From Altericroceibacterium xinjiangense (GTDB lineage: Bacteria; Pseudomonadota; Alphaproteobacteria; Sphingomonadales; Sphingomonadaceae), in NCBI RefSeq assembly GCF_003958635.1, contig NZ_RSEK01000005.1:124001-188000 (forward strand): a DNA stretch of 64,000 bases, written 5' to 3'. Positions 47,304 through 56,261 of the stretch are shown here, piece after piece. The first letter of the stretch is position 1. Every line of letters starts with the position of its first letter. A program made the translations under genes and the position numbers. The notes beneath the pieces were generated by a model, which saw nothing but the letters and a program-made list of their open reading frames with translations, was not told the origin of the DNA and ran no database searches.

Positions 47304-47684
47304 ATGCTGAACCACGTTTTCCTCGGCACCAACGACATCGAGAAGAGCCGCACGTTCTACAACTCCACCATGGGCAAGCTGGGCCATGCCGGTCATGAGC
47401 TGCCCCACGGCACCGCGTACCCGAGCGAAGGAGGCACGGTGATCGTCGCTCGTCCCGCCAACGGGGAGGCGGCCAACGCTTCCAACGGCGCGACGCTCGG
47501 GCTGAAGGGCGCCTCGTACGATCAGGTCGACGCCTGGCACAAGGCTGGCCTCGAGGCGGGCGGCACCGATGAAGGCGCACCGGGTTTCCGCGCCAGCTCG
47601 CCCGGCAACATGTACGGCGCGTACCTGCGCGATCCGGACGGCCACAAGATCTGCTGCTTCGCGCCGAACGTCGGTCCGCGGTAA
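47304..47684 (+). CDS. VOC-family (glyoxalase-like) protein
   Basis: 126 residues. Two beta-alpha-beta-beta-beta units: MLNHVFLGTNDIEKSRTFYN and GAYLRDPDGHKICCFAP. HVFLGTNDIEK and Glu in the final strand region are typical metal-site positions, although the usual terminal Glu is replaced by KICCF. VOC proteins with frmA and S-formylglutathione hydrolase are common in proteobacteria; none is characterised to my knowledge. AAGGA precedes ATG 47304. Confidence 0.85.
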   Translation: MLNHVFLGTNDIEKSRTFYNSTMGKLGHAGHELPHGTAYPSEGGTVIVARPANGEAANASNGATLGLKGASYDQVDAWHKAGLEAGGTDEGAPGFRASSPGNMYGAYLRDPDGHKICCFAPNVGPR

Positions 47685-47691
47685 GCTGAGC

Positions 47692-48525
47692 GTGGAGGCT
47701 GTCAGCCAGAACCTGAGCCATGGCGGCAGGCAGACTGTCTGCCGCCATGTTTCACGTGAAACAGGCACGGAGATGACTTTTGCAGTCTTCGTGCCTGACC
47801 ACGCTCCGGGCGCAAAGCTGCCGGTATTGTGGTATCTTTCAGGCCTCACCTGCACCCATGCGAACGTGGTGGAGAAGGGCGAATACCGCCGCGCCTGCGC
47901 GGAACACGGGATCGTCTTCATCGCGCCGGATACCTCGCCCCGGGGTGACGAGGTGCCGGATGCGGAAGGCTATGATCTCGGCAAGGGCGCGGGCTTCTAC
48001 GTCGATGCGACCGAGCAGCCGTGGGCGGCCAATTACCGCATGCGGTCCTACATCGAACGGGAACTGCCCGATCTGATCGCGCAGAATTTCCCGGTCGACA
48101 TGAACCGGCAGGGGATCACCGGCCATTCGATGGGCGGCCACGGCGCGCTGACGATCTCCCTTCGCAATCCTGGCCGGTTCCGCTCAACCAGCGCGTTTGC
48201 TCCCATCGTCAGTCCGCTGCACTGCCCGTGGGGCGAAAAGGCGCTGACCGCCTATCTCGGTCCGGATCGCGATACATGGCGGGAATACGATGCCTGCGCG
48301 CTGATCGAGAACGGCGCCCGCTTGCCTGACTTGCTGGTCGACCAGGGACAGGCGGACAACTTCCTTGATACCGAACTCAAGACTCATTTGCTGGACGAAG
48401 CGTGCCGCAAGGCCGACATCCCAGCCCAGATTCGGATGCAGGAGGGATACGATCACTCCTACTTCTTCATTTCCACCTTCATGGGCGATCACATCGCCTG
48501 GCACGCGGAACGGCTGAAATCGTGA
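47692..48525 (+). CDS. fghA: S-formylglutathione hydrolase
   Basis: 277 residues from GTG 47692. Hydrolyses S-formylglutathione to formate and glutathione. Esterase D fold: VLWYLSGLTCTHANVVEKGE, nucleophile in ITGHSMGGHGALTISLRNPG, Asp in VDQGQADNFLD, His in GYDHSYFFISTFMGDHIAWH. The Ser-Asp-His triad is complete. It links frmA and formate dehydrogenase; the stop overlaps the fdsG GTG. Confidence 0.94.
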   Translation: MEAVSQNLSHGGRQTVCRHVSRETGTEMTFAVFVPDHAPGAKLPVLWYLSGLTCTHANVVEKGEYRRACAEHGIVFIAPDTSPRGDEVPDAEGYDLGKGAGFYVDATEQPWAANYRMRSYIERELPDLIAQNFPVDMNRQGITGHSMGGHGALTISLRNPGRFRSTSAFAPIVSPLHCPWGEKALTAYLGPDRDTWREYDACALIENGARLPDLLVDQGQADNFLDTELKTHLLDEACRKADIPAQIRMQEGYDHSYFFISTFMGDHIAWHAERLKS

Positions 48526-48947
48526 GCAAGGAACTACGCATCGGAGAAATCGTCGCGGGCCACTTCCATCGCGAAGGCCCGCTGCTGCCGATCCTGCATG
48601 AAGTGCAGGAGGAATTCGGCTGCGTCGATGCCGAATCCGAGGCCCTGATTGCCAAGGCGCTGAACTGGAGCCGGGCCGACGTGCACGGCGTGGTCAGCTT
48701 CTACCACGATTTCCTCGCCAATCCCGATCCCCGGCCGGAAGTGCAGATCTGCCGCGCCGAAGCCTGCAAGGCGCGCGGGATCGAAAGCATGATGGACGAA
48801 GCGCAGCAAGCGGCGGGAGACCGGGTCAAGCTGTCGGCCGTCTACTGCCTCGGCTTGTGCAGCGCCGGCCCGGCCGCGCGCATGGGTGAAACTCTCCACG
48901 CCCGGCTCGACACCGGAAGCCTGGCCAGCCTGATCGAAAACGCATGA
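48522..48947 (+). CDS. fdsG: NAD-dependent formate dehydrogenase, gamma subunit
   Basis: 141 residues, NuoE-like. The 2Fe-2S ligands are C77, C82 (ICRAEACKARG), C109 and C113 (YCLGLCSAGP). The N-terminal helical part (LLPILHEVQEEFGCVDAES) matches FdsG/HoxE/NuoE. Passes electrons from the FdsA clusters toward FMN. GTG start overlaps fghA; ATGA overlap with fdsB. Confidence 0.94.
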   Translation: MSKELRIGEIVAGHFHREGPLLPILHEVQEEFGCVDAESEALIAKALNWSRADVHGVVSFYHDFLANPDPRPEVQICRAEACKARGIESMMDEAQQAAGDRVKLSAVYCLGLCSAGPAARMGETLHARLDTGSLASLIENA

Positions 48948-50530
48948 CCCAGACGATTGTCCGCATTTCCGACGATGCCCTTGCCCGCGCGGTAGGAGCC
49001 GACGCCTTGGCCGCCGCCTTCGAGAAGCAGGGCTGCGACGTGCAGCGCACTTCCAGCTGGGGAATGCACTGGCTGGAACCGCTGGTCGAGATCGACGGCA
49101 AGGGCTTCGGCCCCGCGACGCTGGCCGATGTGGATGCGATCCTTTCGGGCACCAGCGACCGCGCTATTGGCGCAATCGAGGATCACCCGTTCATCGCCCG
49201 CCAGCAGCGCCTGACGTTCGCGCGCGCCGGCAAGACCCGCCCCTTGAGCCTTGAGGATTACGAGGGGACCGGCGGCTGGTCCGGCCTGAAGCGCGCACGC
49301 CAGATCGGATCGGACGCGATCATCGAGGAGGTGACCCGGTCCGGCCTGCGCGGGCGGGGCGGGGCGGGCTTCCCCGCCGGCATCAAGTGGCGCACGGTCG
49401 CGAACGCTGTCGGAGATCGCAAGTACATCGTCTGCAATGCGGACGAAGGCGATTCCGGCACCTTTGCCGACCGCATGATGATGGAAGGCGATCCCTACGC
49501 CCTGATCGAAGGCATGGCGATTGCCGGTGAAGCCGTCGGCGCGCTGAAGGGTTTCGTCTACATCCGCAGCGAATATCCCGATGCGATCCGCAAGATGGAA
49601 CGCGCGGCCCAGCTGTGCGCGCACATCATCGCTCCGTTCGAAGTGGAAATCCGCGTCGGCGCGGGCGCCTATGTCTGCGGGGAGGAAACCTCGCTGCTCA
49701 ACTCGCTCGAAGGCGTGCGGGGAGAAGTCCGCGCCAAGCCGCCGCTGCCGGCGATCCGGGGGCTGTTCGGCCGCCCGACAGTGGTCAACAACGTGCTGAC
49801 GTTGTCCGCCGTGCCGCACATCCTCGGCGAAGGCGGAGCGAACGATTACGAAGCGCTGGGCATGGGCCGTTCGAAGGGCACGATGCCGATCCAGCTCGCC
49901 GGCAACATCAAGCACGGCGGGCTGTACGAAGCCGCGTTCGGCGTCACCCTTGGCGAACTGGTCAACGACATCGGCGGCGGAACGCACTCGGGCCGTCCGG
50001 TCAAGGCGGTGCAGGTCGGCGGTCCGCTTGGCGCCTACCTTCCGCCCGAGCAGTTCGACATCGTATTCGACTATGAAGCCTACACCGCCGCCGACGCGCT
50101 GATCGGCCATGGCGGGATTACGGTGTTCGACGACACGGCCGACATGGGATCGATGGCCCGGTTCGCGATGGAATTCTGCGCGGCGGAAAGCTGCGGCAAG
50201 TGTACCCCGTGCCGGATCGGCTCGGTCCGGGGAATCGAGCTGATCGACCGCATCCTGGCGGGCAAGGAAACCGGAGGCGGGCGGCAGCCTGACCGAATCG
50301 AGCTCTCGCCGGTCATGCAGAACGCGCCCAAGCGCGGACGCACGGCGGAAGAGGAAATCGAACTGCTGACCGACTTGTGCGAAACCATGAAGTTCGGCTC
50401 GCTCTGCGCGCTTGGCGGGTTCACACCCTATCCGGTGCTCAGCGCGCTGAAGCACTGGCCGCAGGATTTCACCGGCGAAGCTGTCGCCGAACGCGAACTG
50501 GGAACGGTGCCGGGAGGCAAGGGCGCATGA
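48944..50530 (+). CDS. fdsB: NAD-dependent formate dehydrogenase, beta subunit (NADH/FMN module)
   Basis: 528 residues, NuoF-like. NADH loop GLRGRGGAGFPAGIKW and FMN site NADEGDSGTFADRMMMEGDP are present. GAGAYVCGEETSLLNSLEG and the 4Fe-4S ligands C-x2-C-x2-C in ESCGKCTPCRIGSVRG plus the Cys of SLCALGGFTP complete the module. The N-terminal 120 residues are thioredoxin-like, as in FdsB. Reduces NAD with electrons from formate. Confidence 0.95.
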   Translation: MTQTIVRISDDALARAVGADALAAAFEKQGCDVQRTSSWGMHWLEPLVEIDGKGFGPATLADVDAILSGTSDRAIGAIEDHPFIARQQRLTFARAGKTRPLSLEDYEGTGGWSGLKRARQIGSDAIIEEVTRSGLRGRGGAGFPAGIKWRTVANAVGDRKYIVCNADEGDSGTFADRMMMEGDPYALIEGMAIAGEAVGALKGFVYIRSEYPDAIRKMERAAQLCAHIIAPFEVEIRVGAGAYVCGEETSLLNSLEGVRGEVRAKPPLPAIRGLFGRPTVVNNVLTLSAVPHILGEGGANDYEALGMGRSKGTMPIQLAGNIKHGGLYEAAFGVTLGELVNDIGGGTHSGRPVKAVQVGGPLGAYLPPEQFDIVFDYEAYTAADALIGHGGITVFDDTADMGSMARFAMEFCAAESCGKCTPCRIGSVRGIELIDRILAGKETGGGRQPDRIELSPVMQNAPKRGRTAEEEIELLTDLCETMKFGSLCALGGFTPYPVLSALKHWPQDFTGEAVAERELGTVPGGKGA

Positions 50531-51057
50531 TTCTGGGCGTAGTCCTGGCCGGCGGCCAGTCGAGCCGGTTCGGCAGCGACAAGGCGCTGGCCGAACTCGG
50601 CGGGCAAACCCTGCTGGCTCGCGGCGTCGATGCCTTGTCCGGCTGGTGCGATTTCGTGATCGTCGCGGGCCGCGCACAGGCGCCGGCCCCGACGGTGCCC
50701 GACTGGCCGCGGCCGGGAATGGGCCCGCTTGGCGGGCTGGCTGCCGCTTTGCGCTATGCGCAGGATGAAGATTTTGCCAGCGTGCTCACCTGCGGCGTTG
50801 ATTCGGTGGGCTTGCCACCCAATCTCCTTGAGATGCTCAGCCCCGCGCCCGCTTACCTCGAAAGCCAGCCGGTAGTCGGCCATTGGCCGGTCGGCGCAGT
50901 TTCCACGGTGGAATCGATCCTGCACGGGGATGGCAAGCACTCGATGATGGCTCTGGCCGAAGCGATTTCCGCCACCCCGGTGAAAAGCGCGCAGAAGTCT
51001 GTTAATATCAACACGCTGGCGGATCTTGCCGCCGCGGAGAAGAATTATGGGTTATGA
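50527..51057 (+). CDS. mobA: Molybdenum cofactor guanylyltransferase
   Basis: 176 residues. LGVVLAGGQSSRFGSDKALA holds the GTP loop; VTCGVDSVGLPPNL stands where the Asp motif lies, and VNINTLADLAAAE closes the fold. Attaches GMP to molybdopterin to make the bis-MGD used by formate dehydrogenases. Lies between fdsB and fdsA (ATGA overlap before; 11-nt overlap after), an unusual spot. Confidence 0.92.
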   Translation: MILGVVLAGGQSSRFGSDKALAELGGQTLLARGVDALSGWCDFVIVAGRAQAPAPTVPDWPRPGMGPLGGLAAALRYAQDEDFASVLTCGVDSVGLPPNLLEMLSPAPAYLESQPVVGHWPVGAVSTVESILHGDGKHSMMALAEAISATPVKSAQKSVNINTLADLAAAEKNYGL

Positions 51058-53899
51058 ACGCCAAGCGGATTTCGGCACGCCGGAAGCCACCTCCGATGAA
51101 CCGGTCACGCTGACCATCGACGGGCGCGAAGTCACCGTGCCCGCCGGCACCAGCGTGATGCGCGCCGCGGCGGAATCGGGCGGATCGATCCCCAAGCTCT
51201 GTGCGACCGATAACCTCAAGGCCTACGGCAGCTGCCGCATGTGTCTGGTGGAGATCGAAGGCGCGCGCGGCACACCGGCGAGCTGCACCACCCCGGCCAC
51301 GCCCGGAATGGTCGTCCACACCCAGACCCCGCGCCTGCAGAAGCTGCGCCGGGGGGTGATGGAACTGTACATTTCCGACCACCCGCTCGATTGCCTGACC
51401 TGCAGCGCCAACAACGATTGCGAACTGCAGGAAGAAGCGGCGAATGTCGGCCTGCGCGATGTGCGCTACGGCTATGAAGGCACCAGCCATCTCGGCCTGC
51501 CGACCGACACGTCCAATCCCTATTTCCAGTTCGATCCGTCCAAGTGCATCGTCTGCTCGCGCTGTGTGCGGGCCTGCGCCGAAGTGCAGGGCACCTTCGC
51601 GCTGACGATCGACGGACGCGGCTTCGCCTCGATGGTCAGCGCCAGCCAGGCGAGCGACAACTTCCTGTCCTCCGAATGCGTCAGCTGCGGCGCCTGCGTG
51701 CAGGCTTGCCCCACCGCGACGCTGCAGGAAAAGGCGGTCAAGGACGTCGGCCTGCCGGAACGCTCCGTCGTCACCACGTGCGCCTATTGCGGCGTCGGCT
51801 GCACCTTCCGCGCCGAAATGCGCGGTGAGCAGCTCGTCCGCATGGTTCCGTACAAGGACGGCAAGGCCAACCGCGGCCACTCCTGCGTCAAGGGCCGGTT
51901 CGCATGGGGCTATGCCAACCACAAGGACCGGATCACCAGCCCGATGATCCGCGACAGCATCGACCAGCCGTGGCGCGAAGTCAGCTGGGACGAAGCGCTG
52001 TCGTTCGCGGCAAACAAGCTCAACGGCATCAAGCAGCAGTACGGCGCCCGCGCGCTCGGCGGGATCACCTCCAGCCGCTGCACGAACGAGGAAACGTTCC
52101 TCGTTCAGAAGCTGGTGCGCGGCGGGTTCGGATCGAACAACGTCGATACCTGCGCGCGCGTCTGCCATTCGCCGACCGGCTACGGGCTGAAGACCACGTT
52201 CGGCACTTCGGCCGGCACGCAGGACTTCGATTCGGTGATGGACACCGACGTGGTCCTGCTGATCGGCGCCAATCCGACGGACGGGCACCCGGTGTTCGCC
52301 TCCCGCATGAAGCGGCGCCTGCGCGAAGGGGCGAAGCTGATCGTGATCGACCCGCGCCGGATCGATCTCGTCCGCTCTCCCCACATCGAAGCCGCGCATC
52401 ACCTGCCGCTGCAGCCCGGTACCAACGTCGCCGTGCTGACCGCGATGGCGCACGTGATCGTGACCGAGGGCCTCGCCAACGACCAGTTCATCCGCGAACG
52501 CTGCGAAGTGGACGAGTACGAGGATTGGGCCAGCTTCGTCTCCGACGTGAAGCATTCGCCCGAATTCCTTGAGGAAGTGACCCGCGTCCCCGCGCAGGAC
52601 TTGCGCGAAGCGGCCCGGCTCTACGCCACCGGCGGCAACGCAGCGATCTACTACGGCCTCGGCGTGACCGAGCACAGCCAGGGTTCGTCCACGGTGATGG
52701 CGATCGCCAACCTCGCGATGGTCACCGGCAACATCGGCCGTCCAGGGGTGGGCGTGAATCCCTTGCGCGGGCAGAACAACGTGCAGGGCGCCTGCGACAT
52801 GGGCAGCTTCCCGCACGAGCTTTCCGGCTACCGCCACATCTCGGACGTCGAGACCCGCGCCCTGTTCGAAAAGGACTGGGGCGTGGCGCTGGATCCGGAA
52901 CCGGGCCTGCGCATCAACAACATGCTGGATGCGGCGGTCGACGGGTCTTTCCGGGCGATCTACATCCAGGGTGAAGATATCCTCCAGTCCGATCCCAACA
53001 CCCAGCACGTCGCGGCCGGGCTGTCGGCAATGGACTGCGTGATCGTCCACGACTTGTTCCTCAACGAAACCGCGAACTACGCGCACGTCTTCCTGCCGGG
53101 TTCGACCTTCCTTGAGAAGAACGGCACCTTCACCAACGCGGAACGGCGGATTCAGCCGGTGCGCAAGGTGATGGAACCGGCCAATGGCTATGAGGACTGG
53201 GAAGTCACCCAGCTGCTCGCCAACGCGCTGGGCCTCAACTGGACTTATACCCACCCGAGCGAGATCATGGACGAGATCGCCCGCCTGACGCCGAGCTTCG
53301 CCGGTGTGTCGTGGGAACGGCTCTGCGCCGAAGACTCGCTGCAGTGGCCGGTCAACGAGGAGTATCCGGACGGTTCGCCGATCATGCACCAGGACCGCTT
53401 CGTGCGGGGCAAGGGCAAGTTCGTGGTCACCGAATACGTGCCGACCGACGAAAAGACCGGCCCGCGCTTCCCCCTGCTGCTGACCACCGGGCGGATTCTC
53501 AGCCAGTACAACGTCGGCGCGCAGACCCGCCGCACGGCAAACACCGTCTGGCATGCGGAAGACGTGCTGGAAATGCACCCGACCGATGCCGAGAACCGCG
53601 GGCTCAACGACGGCGACTGGACGAAGCTTGCCAGCCGCACCGGCGAAACGACGCTGCGGGTCAGGGTGACTGACCGGGTCGCTCCCGGCGTGGTCTACAC
53701 CACCTTCCACCACCCGGCGACGCAGGCCAACGTGGTCACCACCGACTATTCCGACTGGGCGACCAATTGCCCGGAATACAAGGTCACCGCGGTGCAGGTC
53801 ATGCCGTCCAACGGCCCGAGCGAATGGCAGGAGGAATATTCCGACTTGTCCGAACGCTCCCGCCGCATTGAGGGTGAGGAAATGGAGCCGGCCGAGTGA
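51047..53899 (+). CDS. fdsA: NAD-dependent formate dehydrogenase, alpha (catalytic) subunit
   Basis: 950 residues. The N-terminal cluster-carrying part binds 2Fe-2S (C52, C63, C66, C80), His-ligated 4Fe-4S (H112, C116, C119, C125) and two ferredoxin-type clusters (from C167 and C211). The Fdh domain starts with a further 4Fe-4S site (C245, C248, C252, C280). The molybdenum ligand is C373 in CARVCHSPTGYG, encoded by TGC, so this is a cysteine, not selenocysteine, enzyme. TSSRCTNEETFLVQKLVRGG and QGACDMGSFPHELSGY are typical. ATG 51047 is preferred to an ATG 21 bases upstream because GGAG lies just before it. Confidence 0.96.
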   Translation: MGYERQADFGTPEATSDEPVTLTIDGREVTVPAGTSVMRAAAESGGSIPKLCATDNLKAYGSCRMCLVEIEGARGTPASCTTPATPGMVVHTQTPRLQKLRRGVMELYISDHPLDCLTCSANNDCELQEEAANVGLRDVRYGYEGTSHLGLPTDTSNPYFQFDPSKCIVCSRCVRACAEVQGTFALTIDGRGFASMVSASQASDNFLSSECVSCGACVQACPTATLQEKAVKDVGLPERSVVTTCAYCGVGCTFRAEMRGEQLVRMVPYKDGKANRGHSCVKGRFAWGYANHKDRITSPMIRDSIDQPWREVSWDEALSFAANKLNGIKQQYGARALGGITSSRCTNEETFLVQKLVRGGFGSNNVDTCARVCHSPTGYGLKTTFGTSAGTQDFDSVMDTDVVLLIGANPTDGHPVFASRMKRRLREGAKLIVIDPRRIDLVRSPHIEAAHHLPLQPGTNVAVLTAMAHVIVTEGLANDQFIRERCEVDEYEDWASFVSDVKHSPEFLEEVTRVPAQDLREAARLYATGGNAAIYYGLGVTEHSQGSSTVMAIANLAMVTGNIGRPGVGVNPLRGQNNVQGACDMGSFPHELSGYRHISDVETRALFEKDWGVALDPEPGLRINNMLDAAVDGSFRAIYIQGEDILQSDPNTQHVAAGLSAMDCVIVHDLFLNETANYAHVFLPGSTFLEKNGTFTNAERRIQPVRKVMEPANGYEDWEVTQLLANALGLNWTYTHPSEIMDEIARLTPSFAGVSWERLCAEDSLQWPVNEEYPDGSPIMHQDRFVRGKGKFVVTEYVPTDEKTGPRFPLLLTTGRILSQYNVGAQTRRTANTVWHAEDVLEMHPTDAENRGLNDGDWTKLASRTGETTLRVRVTDRVAPGVVYTTFHHPATQANVVTTDYSDWATNCPEYKVTAVQVMPSNGPSEWQEEYSDLSERSRRIEGEEMEPAE

Positions 53900-54174
53900 G
53901 CAGCACCATCGATACCCTGCACCGGATGGCGGACCAGATCGCCCGCAATTTCCAGCACATGGGTGTGGAATCGGCCGTGGAAGCCACGGCCGATCACATC
54001 AACATGTTCTGGGACCCGCGGATGAAGGACGCGATCTTCGCCAATCGGGAAGGGCTTACCCCCATCGCCCGCGCCGCGATCGACGAACTCGCCGCCGGGA
54101 TCGAGCCGGAACACCAGACCCGCGCCACCGTGTTCAACGCGGTGGACGAAGTCGGCCACGTCGACGCAGGGTAG
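53896..54174 (+). CDS. fdsD: Formate dehydrogenase delta subunit
   Basis: 92 residues: RMADQIARNFQHMGVESAVE, HINMFWDPRMKDAIF and GLTPIARAAIDELA. Small helical protein of NAD-dependent Mo-formate dehydrogenases that binds the FdsGBA complex and aids assembly. GTG 53896 overlaps the fdsA stop (GTGA). Confidence 0.93.
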   Translation: MSSTIDTLHRMADQIARNFQHMGVESAVEATADHINMFWDPRMKDAIFANREGLTPIARAAIDELAAGIEPEHQTRATVFNAVDEVGHVDAG

Positions 54175-54181
54175 GCGGCCC

Positions 54182-54994
54182 GTGCCGCCTCCCGCTGACC
54201 TCGCGCCGGGCGGCACCCGCATCGATGAGGTGACCCGCGACGGCACCGTTCGTCTGCGCACCCGCGAATGGGTGCCGGAAGCACCCATCGCGCTCGAATT
54301 CAACGGCTTGTCCTACGCGGTGATGATGGCCAGCCCGCAGGACCTGGAAGACTTCGCCCGCGGCTTCGCGCTGACCGAAGGGCTGGCGAAGACGCCCGGC
54401 GACGTGACCGAGATCGCCGTCGCCGAAGTGGACAAGGGCTGGATCGTCCGCGCCACTCTTTCCGGCCTTGGGATCGGCCAGCTGACGGAGCGTGTCCGTG
54501 CCCGCGTGGCGGAATCCTCCTGCGGCTTGTGCGGGATCGAGAATCTCGAAGCTGTCGCCAAGCCCTTGCCCCGCGTCGCCGCGCACCGGCCGCTCGACCC
54601 GCAGGCGATCTTCGCCGCCTTGGGCAGCTTGCGCGACCATCAGCCGCTCACCCGCCGCACGGGCGCCGCCCACGCGGCGGCGTTCTGCGGTGAGAGCGGC
54701 GCGATCCTGCATGTGCGGGAGGATGTCGGCCGCCACAACGCGCTCGACAAGCTGATCGGCGCACTCGCCGCTGCCGGGCAGGATGCGCAAGGCGGCTTCA
54801 TTCTGTCGACCGCCCGCTGCTCCTACGAAATCGTCGAGAAAGCCGTACGCGCCGGGGCGACCCGCCTGGTCACCGTCTCGCTGCCCACCAGCCTCGCGGT
54901 GGAGCGGGCAACGGCGGCGGGTCTTGGCCTCTGGTCGCTCGCCCGCGATGACAGCGTGCTGCGCGTTACCGGACCCTCGGACGCGCCCCTCTAG
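54182..54994 (+). CDS. fdhD: Formate dehydrogenase accessory sulfurtransferase FdhD (FdsC)
   Basis: 270 residues from GTG 54182. The conserved cysteine pair is C114/C117 in ESSCGLCGIENLE. REDVGRHNALDKLIGAL and LSTARCSYEIVEKAVRAGAT hold the MGD site. FdhD/FdsC carries sulfur and bis-MGD to the catalytic subunit and is essential for activity. In the textbook Rhodobacter order fdsGBACD it precedes fdsD; here it follows. Ends tail-to-tail with the permease gene (4-nt overlap). Confidence 0.94.
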   Translation: MPPPADLAPGGTRIDEVTRDGTVRLRTREWVPEAPIALEFNGLSYAVMMASPQDLEDFARGFALTEGLAKTPGDVTEIAVAEVDKGWIVRATLSGLGIGQLTERVRARVAESSCGLCGIENLEAVAKPLPRVAAHRPLDPQAIFAALGSLRDHQPLTRRTGAAHAAAFCGESGAILHVREDVGRHNALDKLIGALAAAGQDAQGGFILSTARCSYEIVEKAVRAGATRLVTVSLPTSLAVERATAAGLGLWSLARDDSVLRVTGPSDAPL

Positions 54995-56067
54995 GCAGCG
55001 TCCCGCGCGGCCTCGCGCTGCTCGCGGAACAGGGACCAGCTTGCGAGGAACAAGCCCGCAATCACTGGGCCGATCACGATCCCGCCCAGTCCCAGCGTGG
55101 CAATCCCGCCCAGCGTGCTGACCAGCACGATCCAGTCCGGAATGCCCGTGTCCCGGCCGACCAGGATCGGGCGCAGGACGTTGTCGGCAAGGCCGATCAC
55201 CAGCACTCCGGAAGCGATCACCACCAGCCCTTGCCAGATCGCGCTCGTGGCCAGCAGGTAGATCGCGATGGGAAGCCAGATGATCGCCGGGCCCAGTGCA
55301 GGCAGCAGGGAAAAGATTGCCATCAGCAAGCCAAGCAGCACGGCGGACGGCACGCCCACGATCCAGAAGGTGGCCGCGCCCAGCGCGCCTTGAACCAGGC
55401 CGACAACGATCGATCCCTTGATCGTCGCCCGCACGATGGCGACGAACTTTTCGACCAGCCGACCGGCAATCGCCGGCTCCAGCGGCAGGGCTTGCGCCAC
55501 GACCGCGCCGATCCGCCGCCCGTCCCGCAACAGGAAATAGGTCACGTAAAGGCCCAGGCCGAAGGACAGCACGAAAGCGAACGCATTGCCGCCGATCGCC
55601 AGCGCCCTCTGGGCGATTGCCCCCAGGCTGTCGCGCAGGAACTGCGACACCCGCTCCTGCAGCGCCTCGAACTCGCCATAGCCGGACGCATCCAGCATCT
55701 CGCGCAGCCGAAGCGGCAATCCATCGTGGATCCGGTCGAAATAGAACGAGGCGTCGATCCTCTGCTCCTGAATAGCGAGATAGACGTCGGTCGCCTGGTC
55801 AAGGATCACTTCCCCGATCAGCACGGCCGGCACGATGATCGCCACGGTAAGGATCAGCAGGGTGATGATGGCCGCGCGGTTTTCCCCGCCCCGCACCGTG
55901 CGCAGGATCGCGCAGTAAAGCGGCTGGAACATGATCGCGGCCAGCACCGCCCACAGCAAGGCGGAAGCGAACGGCCAGGCGACGAACACCAGCGCCAGCG
56001 TGATCAGGGCCAGGAACAGGAGGAAGCCCCCGCGCTCATCCCGCCGCGTGTTCTCGGTTATCGCCAT
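54991..56067 (-). CDS. AI-2E family transporter (PerM-like)
   Basis: 358 residues. N-terminal pair of helices (GFLLFLALITLALVFVAWPF and ALLWAVLAAIMFQPLYCAIL), a large middle loop (110-160), then six helices ending GGIATLGLGGIVIGPVIAGL. This is the PerM/TqsA family; real substrates range from autoinducer-2 to small ions. No link with the formate operon is evident. Confidence 0.88.
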   Translation of the reverse strand: MAITENTRRDERGGFLLFLALITLALVFVAWPFASALLWAVLAAIMFQPLYCAILRTVRGGENRAAIITLLILTVAIIVPAVLIGEVILDQATDVYLAIQEQRIDASFYFDRIHDGLPLRLREMLDASGYGEFEALQERVSQFLRDSLGAIAQRALAIGGNAFAFVLSFGLGLYVTYFLLRDGRRIGAVVAQALPLEPAIAGRLVEKFVAIVRATIKGSIVVGLVQGALGAATFWIVGVPSAVLLGLLMAIFSLLPALGPAIIWLPIAIYLLATSAIWQGLVVIASGVLVIGLADNVLRPILVGRDTGIPDWIVLVSTLGGIATLGLGGIVIGPVIAGLFLASWSLFREQREAARDAA

Positions 56068-56261
56068 GCAAATGGAACCTTACCTCTGGACACCCGCACG
56101 GGCAGTAGGCTGTTTCCGGCATCCACCCAACGGCCTTTTTGCGAAGCAGCGGACGCTGCGCAGTGGCGATTTCAGCCAATCGCCCTCTCCTGCGGAACCC
56201 GCTAGGACAGGATCGCCGGCATCTGCGCAAATCGAACCCGGCGGGCAGGGAGGGCGAAAGC

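Noticed and set aside
52142-52180. Selenocysteine formate dehydrogenase
   Set aside because: The metal-ligand codon (residue 373) is TGC (Cys), not TGA, and no SECIS-like need arises.
51008-53713. 901-codon open frame antisense to fdsA
   Set aside because: Shadow of a GC-rich gene; no family motif, while the plus-strand frame is a complete formate dehydrogenase.
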